Assembly: GCA_016285355.1 (NCBI GenBank)
Contig: JAEEQP010000087.1
Coordinates: 1 to 5,868 of the forward strand
Direction: 5' to 3'
Origin: Bacteroidales bacterium
GTDB lineage: Bacteria > Bacteroidota > Bacteroidia > Bacteroidales > F082
Length of the DNA: 5,868 nucleotides
Part shown: positions 1 to 5,868 of the stretch, in pieces
Numbering within the stretch: position 1 is the stretch's first letter
Layout of the letters: each line of letters begins with the position of its first letter
Notes under the pieces: generated by a model
Database searches by the model: none
Told to the model about the DNA's origin: nothing
The model's input: only the letters and a program-made list of their open reading frames with translations
Position numbers and translations under genes: made by a program

Positions 1-1
1 C

Positions 2-112
2 AAAGGCAACAAGATTATCGTTTTCAAGAAGAAGAGAAGAAAAGGATATCAGACTTCTAACGGTCACCGTCAGTATCTGAGCAAGATCCAGATTGAGAAC
101 ATCACTGAGTAA
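2..112 (+). CDS. rplU: 50S ribosomal protein L21, C-terminal fragment (5' end outside window)
   Basis: The frame opens at the window edge and encodes 36 residues ending KIQIENITE before a TAA stop at 110-112. The basic stretch [17 protein letters not shown], followed by [11 protein letters not shown], is the typical C-terminal end of bacterial L21: a KKRRK-rich loop that contacts 23S rRNA, then the conserved GHRQ segment. L21 is a primary 23S-binding protein of the large ribosomal subunit. The gene lies 23 bases ahead of rpmA, which is the near-universal bacterial rplU-rpmA order and supports the identification. The fragment is about one third of a normal L21 (roughly 100 residues); the start and promoter lie upstream of the window. 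Confidence 0.95.
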   Translation, partial: KGNKIIVFKKKRRKGYQTSNGHRQYLSKIQIENITE

Positions 113-135
113 AAACCCGAAAAACATTATAAGTT

Positions 136-408
136 ATGGCACACAAAAAAGGCGTTGGTAGTTCCGAGAACGGTCGTGAGTCAGCTAGTAAGCGACTCGG
201 AGTGAAACTTTTCGGTGGTCAAGCCGCCATTGCTGGCAACATCATCGTTCGTCAGCGCGGCACGAAGCACTATCCCGGCAAGAATGTGGGTATGGGCAAG
301 GATCACACTCTGTATGCACTGTGTGACGGTATTGTCGAATTCAAGAAGAAGAGCGAAGGCAAGTCCTTTGTCTCCATCCTTCCCGTCGAAGCAGAAGTCA
401 CTGAATAA
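136..408 (+). CDS. rpmA: 50S ribosomal protein L27
   Basis: This complete 90-residue protein is of normal length for L27. The N-terminus [16 protein letters not shown] is the family signature; its flexible end reaches toward the peptidyl-transferase centre and helps position tRNA. It is followed by [12 protein letters not shown], the basic [23 protein letters not shown] segment (split here as [11 protein letters not shown] and [12 protein letters not shown]) and the beta-barrel end. The start is fixed by this signature. There is no N-terminal extension of the kind cleaved off in Firmicutes L27. The gene follows rplU by 23 bases, so the two are almost certainly co-transcribed from a promoter outside the window, and a hairpin terminator lies just downstream. 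The leader is A-rich (AAAAACATTATAAGTT) with no Shine-Dalgarno motif, as is usual in Bacteroidota. Confidence 0.98.
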   Translation: MAHKKGVGSSENGRESASKRLGVKLFGGQAAIAGNIIVRQRGTKHYPGKNVGMGKDHTLYALCDGIVEFKKKSEGKSFVSILPVEAEVTE

Positions 409-431
409 TCGTATTCATAGCATACCGTTTT

Positions 432-465
432 ATCCCGATTATCTTTAGGATGGTCGGGATTTTTT
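432..465 (+). terminator. Intrinsic terminator of the rplU-rpmA operon
   Basis: ATCCCGAT at 432-439 pairs with GTCGGGAT at 453-460. That is eight pairs counting one U-G at the loop side, enclosing a 13-base loop, and it is followed directly by a run of T ending at 465. This is a textbook rho-independent terminator, 24 bases past the rpmA stop. It separates the ribosomal operon from the next promoter. Confidence 0.88.
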
Positions 466-473
466 ATGCCACA

Positions 474-496
474 TTGCGCCAAAATGCGTATCTTTG
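474..496 (+). promoter_or_regulatory. Bacteroidota-type promoter (-7 box TATCTTTG)
   Basis: TATCTTTG at 489-496 matches the Bacteroidota primary sigma-factor -7 consensus TAnnTTTG exactly. It sits just after the rpmA terminator and 20 bases before the lipoprotein start codon, so transcription would begin at about 500-505 with a leader of only 12-17 bases. The upstream element is less clear. A TTG at 474-476 lies only 12 bases from the -7 box, closer than the usual 19-21, and the normal -33 position (about 464-470) overlaps the end of the terminator T-run without a good TTTG. The placement and -7 match carry the call; the -33 element is uncertain. Confidence 0.6.
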
Positions 497-516
497 CAGT
501 CCTTAAGTTCAAAGAA

Positions 517-1020
517 ATGAAACTCATCGCACGCCTATCCAAGGCACTCCTTATAGCAACCATAGCTTTAGCCGCCTGCCAGTCGACACCCAAAACCGAC
601 TTGGAGCGCATCGACGACCTGAAAAAACAGGTTCAAACCGATGCCAAGACCATGGACGAGCTTGCCTCTAATGACTTTGTGCAAATCCAAAAGGACTTCT
701 TCTCCTGCGACTCGATGTTGCAATATATGCAGCCCGATGAAGTTGACGAGGTATTCCAGCAACTTCAACTGGTGGATGCCTACATTAATCAGTTCAAGCA
801 GATCCACCCCATCATGCAAGCTGACATGGACTCCACCTTGCTGCAACTCGACAACCTCAAGGTGGATATTGAGACCCATTACCTCTCCGACTCCTTGGCT
901 GCCGTGTACCTCGACACTGAGGCACAACACGTCACTTTACTCAACAACCAAGTCGAATACTTCAAGGACCGTCTTGGCTCGTGCAAAAACGATTTGAAAA
1001 ACATCAAAAAAAAGAAGTAA
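517..1020 (+). CDS. Small predicted lipoprotein, helical, function unknown
   Basis: The product is 167 residues. It begins MKLIARLSK, followed by a hydrophobic stretch ending in the lipobox LAAC, so Cys21 is the probable lipidated residue after signal peptidase II cleavage. The residues after it (QSTPKTD) carry no acidic cluster of the kind that sends Bacteroidota lipoproteins to the cell surface, so a periplasm-facing location is more likely. The mature part is acidic and appears almost wholly alpha-helical, with heptad-like stretches around residues 28-60 and 105-160 suggesting a coiled coil, and it ends in a lysine tail. The ATG at 517 is preferred over one in frame at 466 because the promoter lies between them and the signal peptide starts at 517. 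I do not recognise the family. It is the first gene of an operon with the TPR protein (9 bases downstream) and rsmA. Confidence 0.85.
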   Translation: MKLIARLSKALLIATIALAACQSTPKTDLERIDDLKKQVQTDAKTMDELASNDFVQIQKDFFSCDSMLQYMQPDEVDEVFQQLQLVDAYINQFKQIHPIMQADMDSTLLQLDNLKVDIETHYLSDSLAAVYLDTEAQHVTLLNNQVEYFKDRLGSCKNDLKNIKKKK

Positions 1021-1029
1021 TCCTTTACG

Positions 1030-2877
1030 ATGCGTCAACGTTGGCTATTCATATTCCTTTTCTCGTTTGCGTTCATCTTTCAAGTGAATGCCCAAATCAC
1101 CACACCACCAAAAGGGAAAAAAGTGGACGCAAAACAAAAAGACCAGATTCAAATCGACGACCAATTAGCCAGCCAGCATTATCGCAACCATGAATACGAC
1201 CAAGCCCGCGACATCTATGCGAGCCTCTATTCGAAGACTGGCCAAATCCATTATTTCCAGCAATATGTGGAGTGCCTCATCCAGGAAAAAGATTTCGACC
1301 AAGCGGAAAAGGAGCTCAAGGCTTTCTTGAAGAAAAACCCCGGTCACTCCAAAAGCACCGCTGATTTGGCTTACGTCTACACCCTGCAAGGCAAAAACGA
1401 CAAGGCCACCAAACAGTTCAACGAGGTTTTGAAAGACCTCCCTGCCAATGCCGCCACCATCAGAGGGCTCAGCAATGCCTTCCAATCCAGAGGCTTATAC
1501 AGCATGGCCATGGACATCCTGAAAAAAGGCAACAAGCTACTTGACGGCAAGGAAAACTTTTACATGGACTTGGCCTATCTGAACCAGTCAATGATTAATT
1601 ATCAGGAGGCTTTCCATTACTATTTCTTGGAGTTGGAAGCCCATCCTGGACAGTACAACAACATACGCAACCGCTTGCAGACCCTACTTTACTACGATGT
1701 GAACAACAGCATCGCCGATGAATTGCGTATTGCATTGTTGCAACAAACCCAAGCTAAGCCCGACAATTTAGAATTTGCACAACTCCTTGTTTGGTTCGCC
1801 CTGCAACAGGAAGACTATGACATCGCCTTAGCCCAATGCCAGAGCATCGACCGCAAGACCCACGACCAAGACGCGCAAATCAACAATCTATCAGGTACTT
1901 GTTTGAACAACAAGCAATACGACGTTGCCCTTCAAGGCTATTCCTATATCGTGGACAAGGGCAAAAGCAGTCCGTTCTACGGTCAGGCCCTTACCGGCCT
2001 CATCAATACCGAGTACCAAAAACTAAAAGCCGCTAACAGCACCGACACCAAGGCGTACGAAAAACTCTCGAATCGCATTGATGAGGCTTATCAAGACATC
2101 AACACCAACGATTTGAGTAAGTTAGTGGGCATTCAAGCCGACATTATGACTTACCATCTCGACCAATCGGAAAGTGCCATCCAACTGCTGACCGACAACC
2201 TGAATAACACCGTGACGAAGCAAGGTCAAGCCGAACTCAAGCTGAAACTCGCCGACATCTATCTGCACGAGGACGAAGTGTGGGAAGCCACCCTACTTTA
2301 CAGCCAAGTCGACAAGAGCATGAAGGAAGAGCCACTTGGCCACGAAGCCCGATACAAGAACGCACAATTACGTTATTTTATCGGAGAATACGAATGGGCT
2401 GAGAGTCAACTGAAGGTGCTGAAAGCCGCCACTTCCAAGCTCATCGCCAACGACGCTATGACACTCTCATTAGTCATCAAAGACAACCTTGAAGTGGACA
2501 CTTCGGGCATGGAACTCAACCGCTTGGCTCGTGCTGATTACAGGATTTATCAGCAACGCGAAGACGAAGCCATCACCTTGCTTGACGACATTATCGCCAC
2601 TGGAAACGAAATCAGCAAGCCGCACGCTTTGTTCCGCAAGGGTGAAATCATGGAGAAAAGAAAAGAATACGCCAACGCCGAGCAACTGTTTTTGCAGATT
2701 GTGGAACAATACGCTGACAGTTACATGGCTGATGCCGCTCTGATGCATGCCGCCTTGATTGAGCAAAATGAATTAAAAGACAAGGAATTGGCCAAGCAGC
2801 ATTATGAGCAGTTGATTGACGATTACCCGACGAGTATTTATACTGCACAAGCGAAGAAAAACTACAGGAAGTTATGA
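1030..2877 (+). CDS. Exported tetratricopeptide-repeat (TPR) protein
   Basis: The product is 615 residues. Residues 1-21 form a signal peptide (basic MRQR, a Phe/Ile/Leu-rich core, then VNA) with a probable signal peptidase I cut before Gln22. There is no lipobox, so it is a soluble or peripherally bound periplasmic protein. TPR-like helix pairs are visible at about 45-205 (for example YDQARDIYASLY, FDQAEKELKAFLKKNPG, NDKATKQFNEVLKDLP) and again at about 400-615 (WEATLLYSQV, YEWAESQLKVLKAA, YANAEQLFLQIVEQYADS, LAKQHYEQLIDDYPTS). The middle is helical with weaker repeats. TPR arrays act as protein-binding scaffolds; no catalytic motif is seen. Its stop overlaps the rsmA start by ATGA, implying translational coupling. 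TPR proteins serve in T9SS (PorW/SprE) and outer-membrane assembly in this phylum, but those are typically lipoproteins and I cannot tie this one to either. Unusually large for a gene riding with rsmA. Confidence 0.9.
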   Translation: MRQRWLFIFLFSFAFIFQVNAQITTPPKGKKVDAKQKDQIQIDDQLASQHYRNHEYDQARDIYASLYSKTGQIHYFQQYVECLIQEKDFDQAEKELKAFLKKNPGHSKSTADLAYVYTLQGKNDKATKQFNEVLKDLPANAATIRGLSNAFQSRGLYSMAMDILKKGNKLLDGKENFYMDLAYLNQSMINYQEAFHYYFLELEAHPGQYNNIRNRLQTLLYYDVNNSIADELRIALLQQTQAKPDNLEFAQLLVWFALQQEDYDIALAQCQSIDRKTHDQDAQINNLSGTCLNNKQYDVALQGYSYIVDKGKSSPFYGQALTGLINTEYQKLKAANSTDTKAYEKLSNRIDEAYQDINTNDLSKLVGIQADIMTYHLDQSESAIQLLTDNLNNTVTKQGQAELKLKLADIYLHEDEVWEATLLYSQVDKSMKEEPLGHEARYKNAQLRYFIGEYEWAESQLKVLKAATSKLIANDAMTLSLVIKDNLEVDTSGMELNRLARADYRIYQQREDEAITLLDDIIATGNEISKPHALFRKGEIMEKRKEYANAEQLFLQIVEQYADSYMADAALMHAALIEQNELKDKELAKQHYEQLIDDYPTSIYTAQAKKNYRKL

Positions 2878-3641
2878 GCGAAGTAAGACCGAAGAAGAGC
2901 TTAGGCCAGCATTTTTTGACCGACCAGAATATAGCAAAACGCATTGTGGAGCAACTGTCGCCCGATGTGGAGACTGTCATCGAAGTGGGTGCCGGAACAG
3001 GTGTTTTGACCCAATATTTGGTGCAAGATGTTTTGGACAAGTTCTACGTCATCGAAATCGACAAGGAGTCCATTGCCTATCTGCAAAAGCATTTTCCCAT
3101 GCTCGGCGAGCGGCTCATTGAGGGCGATTTCCTCCGTACCGACCTCAGCCAATTCGGGAAACAAAATATGGCCATCATCGGCAACTTCCCCTACAACATT
3201 AGCAGCCAGATTTTCTTCCAAGTGCTGAAATACAAGGAGTTGGTTGTCGAAGTGGTGGGCATGGTACAGAAAGAGATGGCCGAGCGCATGGCCGCCAAGG
3301 AAGGCAGCAAGACCTATGGCATCCTTAGTGTATTATTGCAGGCTTGGTACGACATCGAGTATCTGTTTACGGTGCATGAAAACGTTTTCAATCCACCACC
3401 GAAGGTGAAATCCGCTGTCATCAAGATGCGGCGCAATGCCGTCACCGACCTGGGCTGCGACGAAAAACTGTTTGTGAGCATCGTCAAACAAGCCTTCAAC
3501 CAACGCCGCAAGACCATGCGCAACTCACTGCGCCCGCTACTCAGCCCTGAGATTATCGAAAACGAGGTGTTCAACAAGCGACCCGAACAGCTTTCGGTGC
3601 AGGAATTTATTGATTTGACGAATTTGATTGGAAATAATTGA
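2874..3641 (+). CDS. rsmA: 16S rRNA (adenine(1518)-N(6)/adenine(1519)-N(6))-dimethyltransferase
   Basis: RsmA (KsgA) uses four S-adenosylmethionine to dimethylate two adjacent adenosines in the 3' terminal hairpin of 16S rRNA, a late step of small-subunit maturation in the cytoplasm; its loss gives kasugamycin resistance. The 255 residues show the whole family pattern: KKSLGQHFLTDQNIAKRIV at 7-25, SAM motif I EVGAGTGVLT at 37-46, acidic Glu61 in VIEID, GD at 84-85, the catalytic NFPY motif at 104-107 (a permitted form of NLPY) within GNFPYNISSQI, FNPPPKVKSAV at 172-182, and the C-terminal NQRRKTMRNSL at 209-219. Length is normal to slightly short. The ATG at 2874 overlaps the TPR gene stop (ATGA) and places the SLGQHF motif at the usual distance from the N-terminus. 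It is the last gene of the operon. Confidence 0.97.
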   Translation: MSEVRPKKSLGQHFLTDQNIAKRIVEQLSPDVETVIEVGAGTGVLTQYLVQDVLDKFYVIEIDKESIAYLQKHFPMLGERLIEGDFLRTDLSQFGKQNMAIIGNFPYNISSQIFFQVLKYKELVVEVVGMVQKEMAERMAAKEGSKTYGILSVLLQAWYDIEYLFTVHENVFNPPPKVKSAVIKMRRNAVTDLGCDEKLFVSIVKQAFNQRRKTMRNSLRPLLSPEIIENEVFNKRPEQLSVQEFIDLTNLIGNN

Positions 3642-3734
3642 TTTCAATGTAGAAACCACACTGCTACAAGGGATTACTCCACCACCCGCGCTGTATGACC
3701 CTCTCACATCTGCATCCCGCCAGCAGTACCCATC
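3642..3734 (+). other. Convergent intergenic junction
   Basis: These 93 bases lie between the stop of rsmA (+) and the stop of the propeller lipoprotein gene (-). They contain no gene and no strong hairpin followed by a T-run on either strand. Only weak inverted repeats are present: GATTTC/GAAACC at about 3640-3657, which pairs with one mismatch on the + strand and one G-U on the - strand, and ACTGCT at 3660-3665 against AGCAGT at 3722-3727. Transcription from both sides may end here by another mechanism or run into the opposite gene. Confidence 0.6.
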
Positions 3735-5237
3735 TCACTGCATCTGTAGTAATTCTGCATTGATCACCTTGGCACAAACCTCATTTTCAAGATTTAAGTA
3801 ATAAAATACACGAGGCGAGACCATAAAAAGGTATGGACATTTCAATCTTCCACCAAAGGAAAGTGGAACAATTACAAAGTCTTCCGCTCCCTTTTTCAGA
3901 AATATGAATTTGCATTCCTTATTGACTTCATCAAAATAAATGACAGACAAATCATTGCCATCAAACGACCAATCCACGACATGTCCGTTGGATTTAACCA
4001 TTAGATTTGTCATGGATTTTCCCTCCATACTCAATTCGCTTTTCATTGGCAACGTATAGGTAGTATCACGGTTTGGGTCGTATAGATAATCCGTATAGCC
4101 AAGGGCAAAGAGCCCATCCTTGATTTTAGGTTCATAGTTGAATGATTTTATCCTATCAAAACTCGGGTAATTGATTTGTCTTGATTCAACTATTTGAAGC
4201 GGGCCATCATTTGATTTCATGGAATGGATGTGATAATCAATGAATTCGTAATCCTGCCCAATTTCCATGCCTACGCATTGTAAATCAATTTGCGGTTTGC
4301 CGAAAGGAACAACGACACCTGTCGGATGTGAAATATTTGAAGGAGCAATGATGTCGGCTAGAATAATCTCTTTTGAGCTAAACAAGACATGGGGAGTCCA
4401 TCCCTCATCATTGTGAGTATATGAAACTATGCAGGGAAACACTTCTTGAATAATTGAATTGTTTTCCATTTTCGCATAAGGAACCGAAACCAAAAGCACA
4501 ATCTCTTCCTCCTTGCAAATCGCTTTCTCGATTCGGCAACTAAATACCCCAGAACTCTTTAAATAGTTGGTCGCTGATTCCAATTCTCTCATTTCCGGGA
4601 AAAAAGAAATTGGATCCAACTCCGTGGCATCAATCTGGACTAATCTGGAACCCTTCTTGTCAAACACCTCACAAGTGTTCGTCGTGCGATTCAATACAAC
4701 AATATGGTCTTCATCCACAAACAGTTTGATCATACCTGATTTATATGTAAGGTTCAGTTTGACGGGATGTTGCTCATAGTACAATCCTTCGTTCAATATC
4801 CTCATTTCTGAAACCACATCATCAATACTGGGCCCGAACTTGAAAGGAAACGCCATGTATTCTTCCCCGTTGTTATCATAAACATGCGCCTCGGTCATAT
4901 TACAGGTGTTTAATGCTCTATAAACAGAAGTGTCATTTACGATGCTCATCCCATCTTTCAGGGTTATCTTATTCACCTCCAAAAGACGATTAATGAAATT
5001 GTCATCAAGGCCATTGAAAACCAATTCCACTTTTGATACTTCTGATAATCGTTGAAGTATTTGATTGCCTCCAAAACATCTGAAGCAGTCATTCTCATTG
5101 ATTATCACTTTAGTAATCAAATACTCTCCAACTGGCTCGCTGCTGACACCGTCGTCTTGGATTTGTGCCTTCATCCTCGCTCCGCACGCCATCAGCATCA
5201 TCAGCGTAAGCAGGGAATAAAATCTAATGTTTTTCAT
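3735..5237 (-). CDS. Predicted lipoprotein with N-terminal CxxC and probable 6-bladed beta-propeller
   Basis: The product is 500 residues. It starts MKNIRFYSLLTLMMLMACG: a short basic end, a hydrophobic core and a lipobox-like LMAC, making Cys18 the likely lipidated residue. A signal peptidase I cut after KA (residue 24) is an alternative. Residues 47-90 hold a CxxC pair (Cys51, Cys54 in NDCFRCFGG), a helix-like stretch and a VELVF strand, an order that recalls a thioredoxin-like module. From about 145 onward the sequence alternates short beta strands and turns; IVVLNRTTNTCEVFDKKG (179-196) and LGYTDYLYDPNRDTTYTL (about 378-395) resemble blade elements of the Bacteroidota 6-bladed propeller lipoproteins. 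That assignment is inference. There are 12 cysteines in all, many for an exported protein. The ATG is the A of an ATGA overlap with the stop of the upstream T9SS cargo gene, so translation is probably coupled. Function unknown. Confidence 0.85.
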   Translation of the reverse strand: MKNIRFYSLLTLMMLMACGARMKAQIQDDGVSSEPVGEYLITKVIINENDCFRCFGGNQILQRLSEVSKVELVFNGLDDNFINRLLEVNKITLKDGMSIVNDTSVYRALNTCNMTEAHVYDNNGEEYMAFPFKFGPSIDDVVSEMRILNEGLYYEQHPVKLNLTYKSGMIKLFVDEDHIVVLNRTTNTCEVFDKKGSRLVQIDATELDPISFFPEMRELESATNYLKSSGVFSCRIEKAICKEEEIVLLVSVPYAKMENNSIIQEVFPCIVSYTHNDEGWTPHVLFSSKEIILADIIAPSNISHPTGVVVPFGKPQIDLQCVGMEIGQDYEFIDYHIHSMKSNDGPLQIVESRQINYPSFDRIKSFNYEPKIKDGLFALGYTDYLYDPNRDTTYTLPMKSELSMEGKSMTNLMVKSNGHVVDWSFDGNDLSVIYFDEVNKECKFIFLKKGAEDFVIVPLSFGGRLKCPYLFMVSPRVFYYLNLENEVCAKVINAELLQMQ

Positions 5238-5868
5238 CGTATCGTGATTTTGTTTATGTAAACTTTTCCTTCCGCATCCCTAATCTTCAACATATAAACA
5301 CCCTGCGGCAATCCCCCCAAACTCACCTCATTATAGTTCATCACCCTCTTCACCATCTTCCCGAGAGCATTGCAAACCTGCACTTCCACGGCTTCAACAC
5401 CATCGATGTGAACCGTCTCTGAAGCCGGATTCGGGAATACAAAGACACTGCTTTTCCCCTCAGCAACTCCTTCGTATGTCTTCCCCAACTTATAAACACC
5501 TCCGTTTCTCGAAGTAAGGTAATAAACACTTTCATAACTGCTGATGCCCGCATAAGATACGTTGCCAGAGCAAATCAATGCGTCCAATTCCATCCATGTA
5601 TTGCCTCCATCTTGTGTTTGATAAGTGATAATTCCTGTCGGGTAGAAACCTTGTATTCCTTCCAACAAATAGACAATGATTCCGTGTTGTAGGTCAGAAA
5701 AGCTTATCCCGGTTATAACAGGCCACAAACCCATTGGTAGGTTTTCAGTTTGCAGCCACTCATAGGTTGCAAATCCGTCATCGGTTCTAATCTCATTGTA
5801 TTCATAGGAAAGCTCATTTTCATCATAACCAAAACCACCGAATATGGAAACATGGTCTTTGTCATGGA
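5234..5868 (-). CDS. T9SS-secreted protein with Asp-box (BNR) repeats, C-terminal part (5' end outside window)
   Basis: The frame is open to the window edge and gives 210 visible C-terminal residues; an internal Met (codon at 5734-5732) is not the start, since reading continues upstream without a stop. Two Asp-box motifs are visible: TDDGFATYEW at visible residues 28-37 (degenerate) and TQDGGNTW at 84-91 (near-perfect SxDxGxTW type). The second is preceded by a FSDLQHGIIV strand, typical of BNR propeller blades. These form a beta-propeller of the sialidase/YCF48-like shape, but Asp boxes alone do not imply an enzyme. Residues 139-210 match the T9SS type A sorting domain: VFVFPNPASETVHI, VQVCNALGKMV, then LPQGVYMLKI and a short basic end KVYINKITIR. 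This domain directs export through the outer membrane and is normally removed on release or surface attachment. The stop TGA overlaps the next gene's start. Confidence 0.9.
   Translation of the reverse strand, partial: HDKDHVSIFGGFGYDENELSYEYNEIRTDDGFATYEWLQTENLPMGLWPVITGISFSDLQHGIIVYLLEGIQGFYPTGIITYQTQDGGNTWMELDALICSGNVSYAGISSYESVYYLTSRNGGVYKLGKTYEGVAEGKSSVFVFPNPASETVHIDGVEAVEVQVCNALGKMVKRVMNYNEVSLGGLPQGVYMLKIRDAEGKVYINKITIR
5237..5452 (-). other. T9SS C-terminal sorting domain (Por secretion tail)
   Basis: This is the part of the secreted BNR protein that acts as the type IX secretion signal, about 72 residues. It has the three usual blocks: the PNPASETV entry strand, the central NALGKMV turn-strand, and GLPQGVYMLKI with a terminal lysine/arginine strand. 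Its presence implies that the host encodes a working T9SS elsewhere. Confidence 0.9.

Noticed and set aside
466..516. Upstream in-frame ATG extending the lipoprotein by 17 residues
   Set aside because: The extension runs through the promoter -7 box and would place a non-hydrophobic peptide ahead of a normal lipoprotein signal sequence.
568..930. A 120-codon reverse-strand frame inside the lipoprotein gene
   Set aside because: Antisense shadow of a well-supported gene; the Leu/Val/His/Gly-rich product mirrors the codons of the forward frame and has no own start context.
981..1193. A 70-codon frame overlapping the lipoprotein end and the TPR gene start
   Set aside because: No recognisable protein features; it is out of frame with two convincing genes. 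Its only possible relevance is as a -1 frameshift product, listed as a low-interest finding.
2648..3221. Reverse-strand frames under the TPR-rsmA junction (130 and 106 codons)
   Set aside because: They lie opposite conserved rsmA motifs and show no domain features.
5052..5261. A 69-codon forward frame across the overlap of the two reverse-strand genes
   Set aside because: Antisense to the lipoprotein signal peptide and CxxC region, with no recognisable motif or promoter.
5234..5734. A 166-residue complete gene starting at the Met codon 5734-5732
   Set aside because: The frame stays open to the window edge with BNR-like sequence, including an Asp box upstream of this Met, so this is the C-terminal part of a longer protein.
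5234..5868. A sialidase enzyme call based on the Asp boxes
   Set aside because: Asp boxes are structural propeller motifs shared by many non-enzymes, and no catalytic arginine triad or FRIP motif is visible in this part.

Overview
The window looks like chromosomal DNA from a Bacteroidota (Bacteroidetes) bacterium, most likely in or near the order Bacteroidales. Three things point there: a C-terminal sorting domain of the type IX secretion system (T9SS) kind, found only in this phylum; a promoter -7 box of the phylum's TAnnTTTG form; and gene starts preceded by A-rich leaders without Shine-Dalgarno motifs. Genus cannot be set from the sequence.

Layout: (1) 2-408, + strand: the tail of rplU (ribosomal protein L21) and complete rpmA (L27), closed by a clear intrinsic terminator at 432-465. 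(2) 489-3641, + strand: a compact three-gene operon that starts at a Bacteroidota-type promoter just past that terminator. It holds a small predicted lipoprotein of unknown function, a 615-residue exported TPR protein, and rsmA (ksgA, 16S rRNA dimethyladenosine transferase). The lipoprotein and TPR genes are 9 bases apart; the TPR gene and rsmA overlap by ATGA. (3) 3642-3734: a 93-base convergent junction with no convincing terminator. (4) 5868-3735, - strand: a pair of genes also overlapping by ATGA. The upstream one, cut by the window edge, encodes a secreted protein with Asp-box (BNR) propeller repeats and a T9SS sorting tail. The downstream one encodes a 500-residue predicted lipoprotein with an N-terminal CxxC motif and sequence that looks like a Bacteroidota 6-bladed beta-propeller.

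The first half is housekeeping (ribosomal proteins, rRNA modification) with two uncharacterised envelope proteins riding with rsmA. The second half is accessory cell-envelope or secreted function. The most interesting point is the translational coupling of a T9SS cargo to a cysteine-rich propeller lipoprotein. No RNA gene, mobile element, CRISPR array or defence system is visible.
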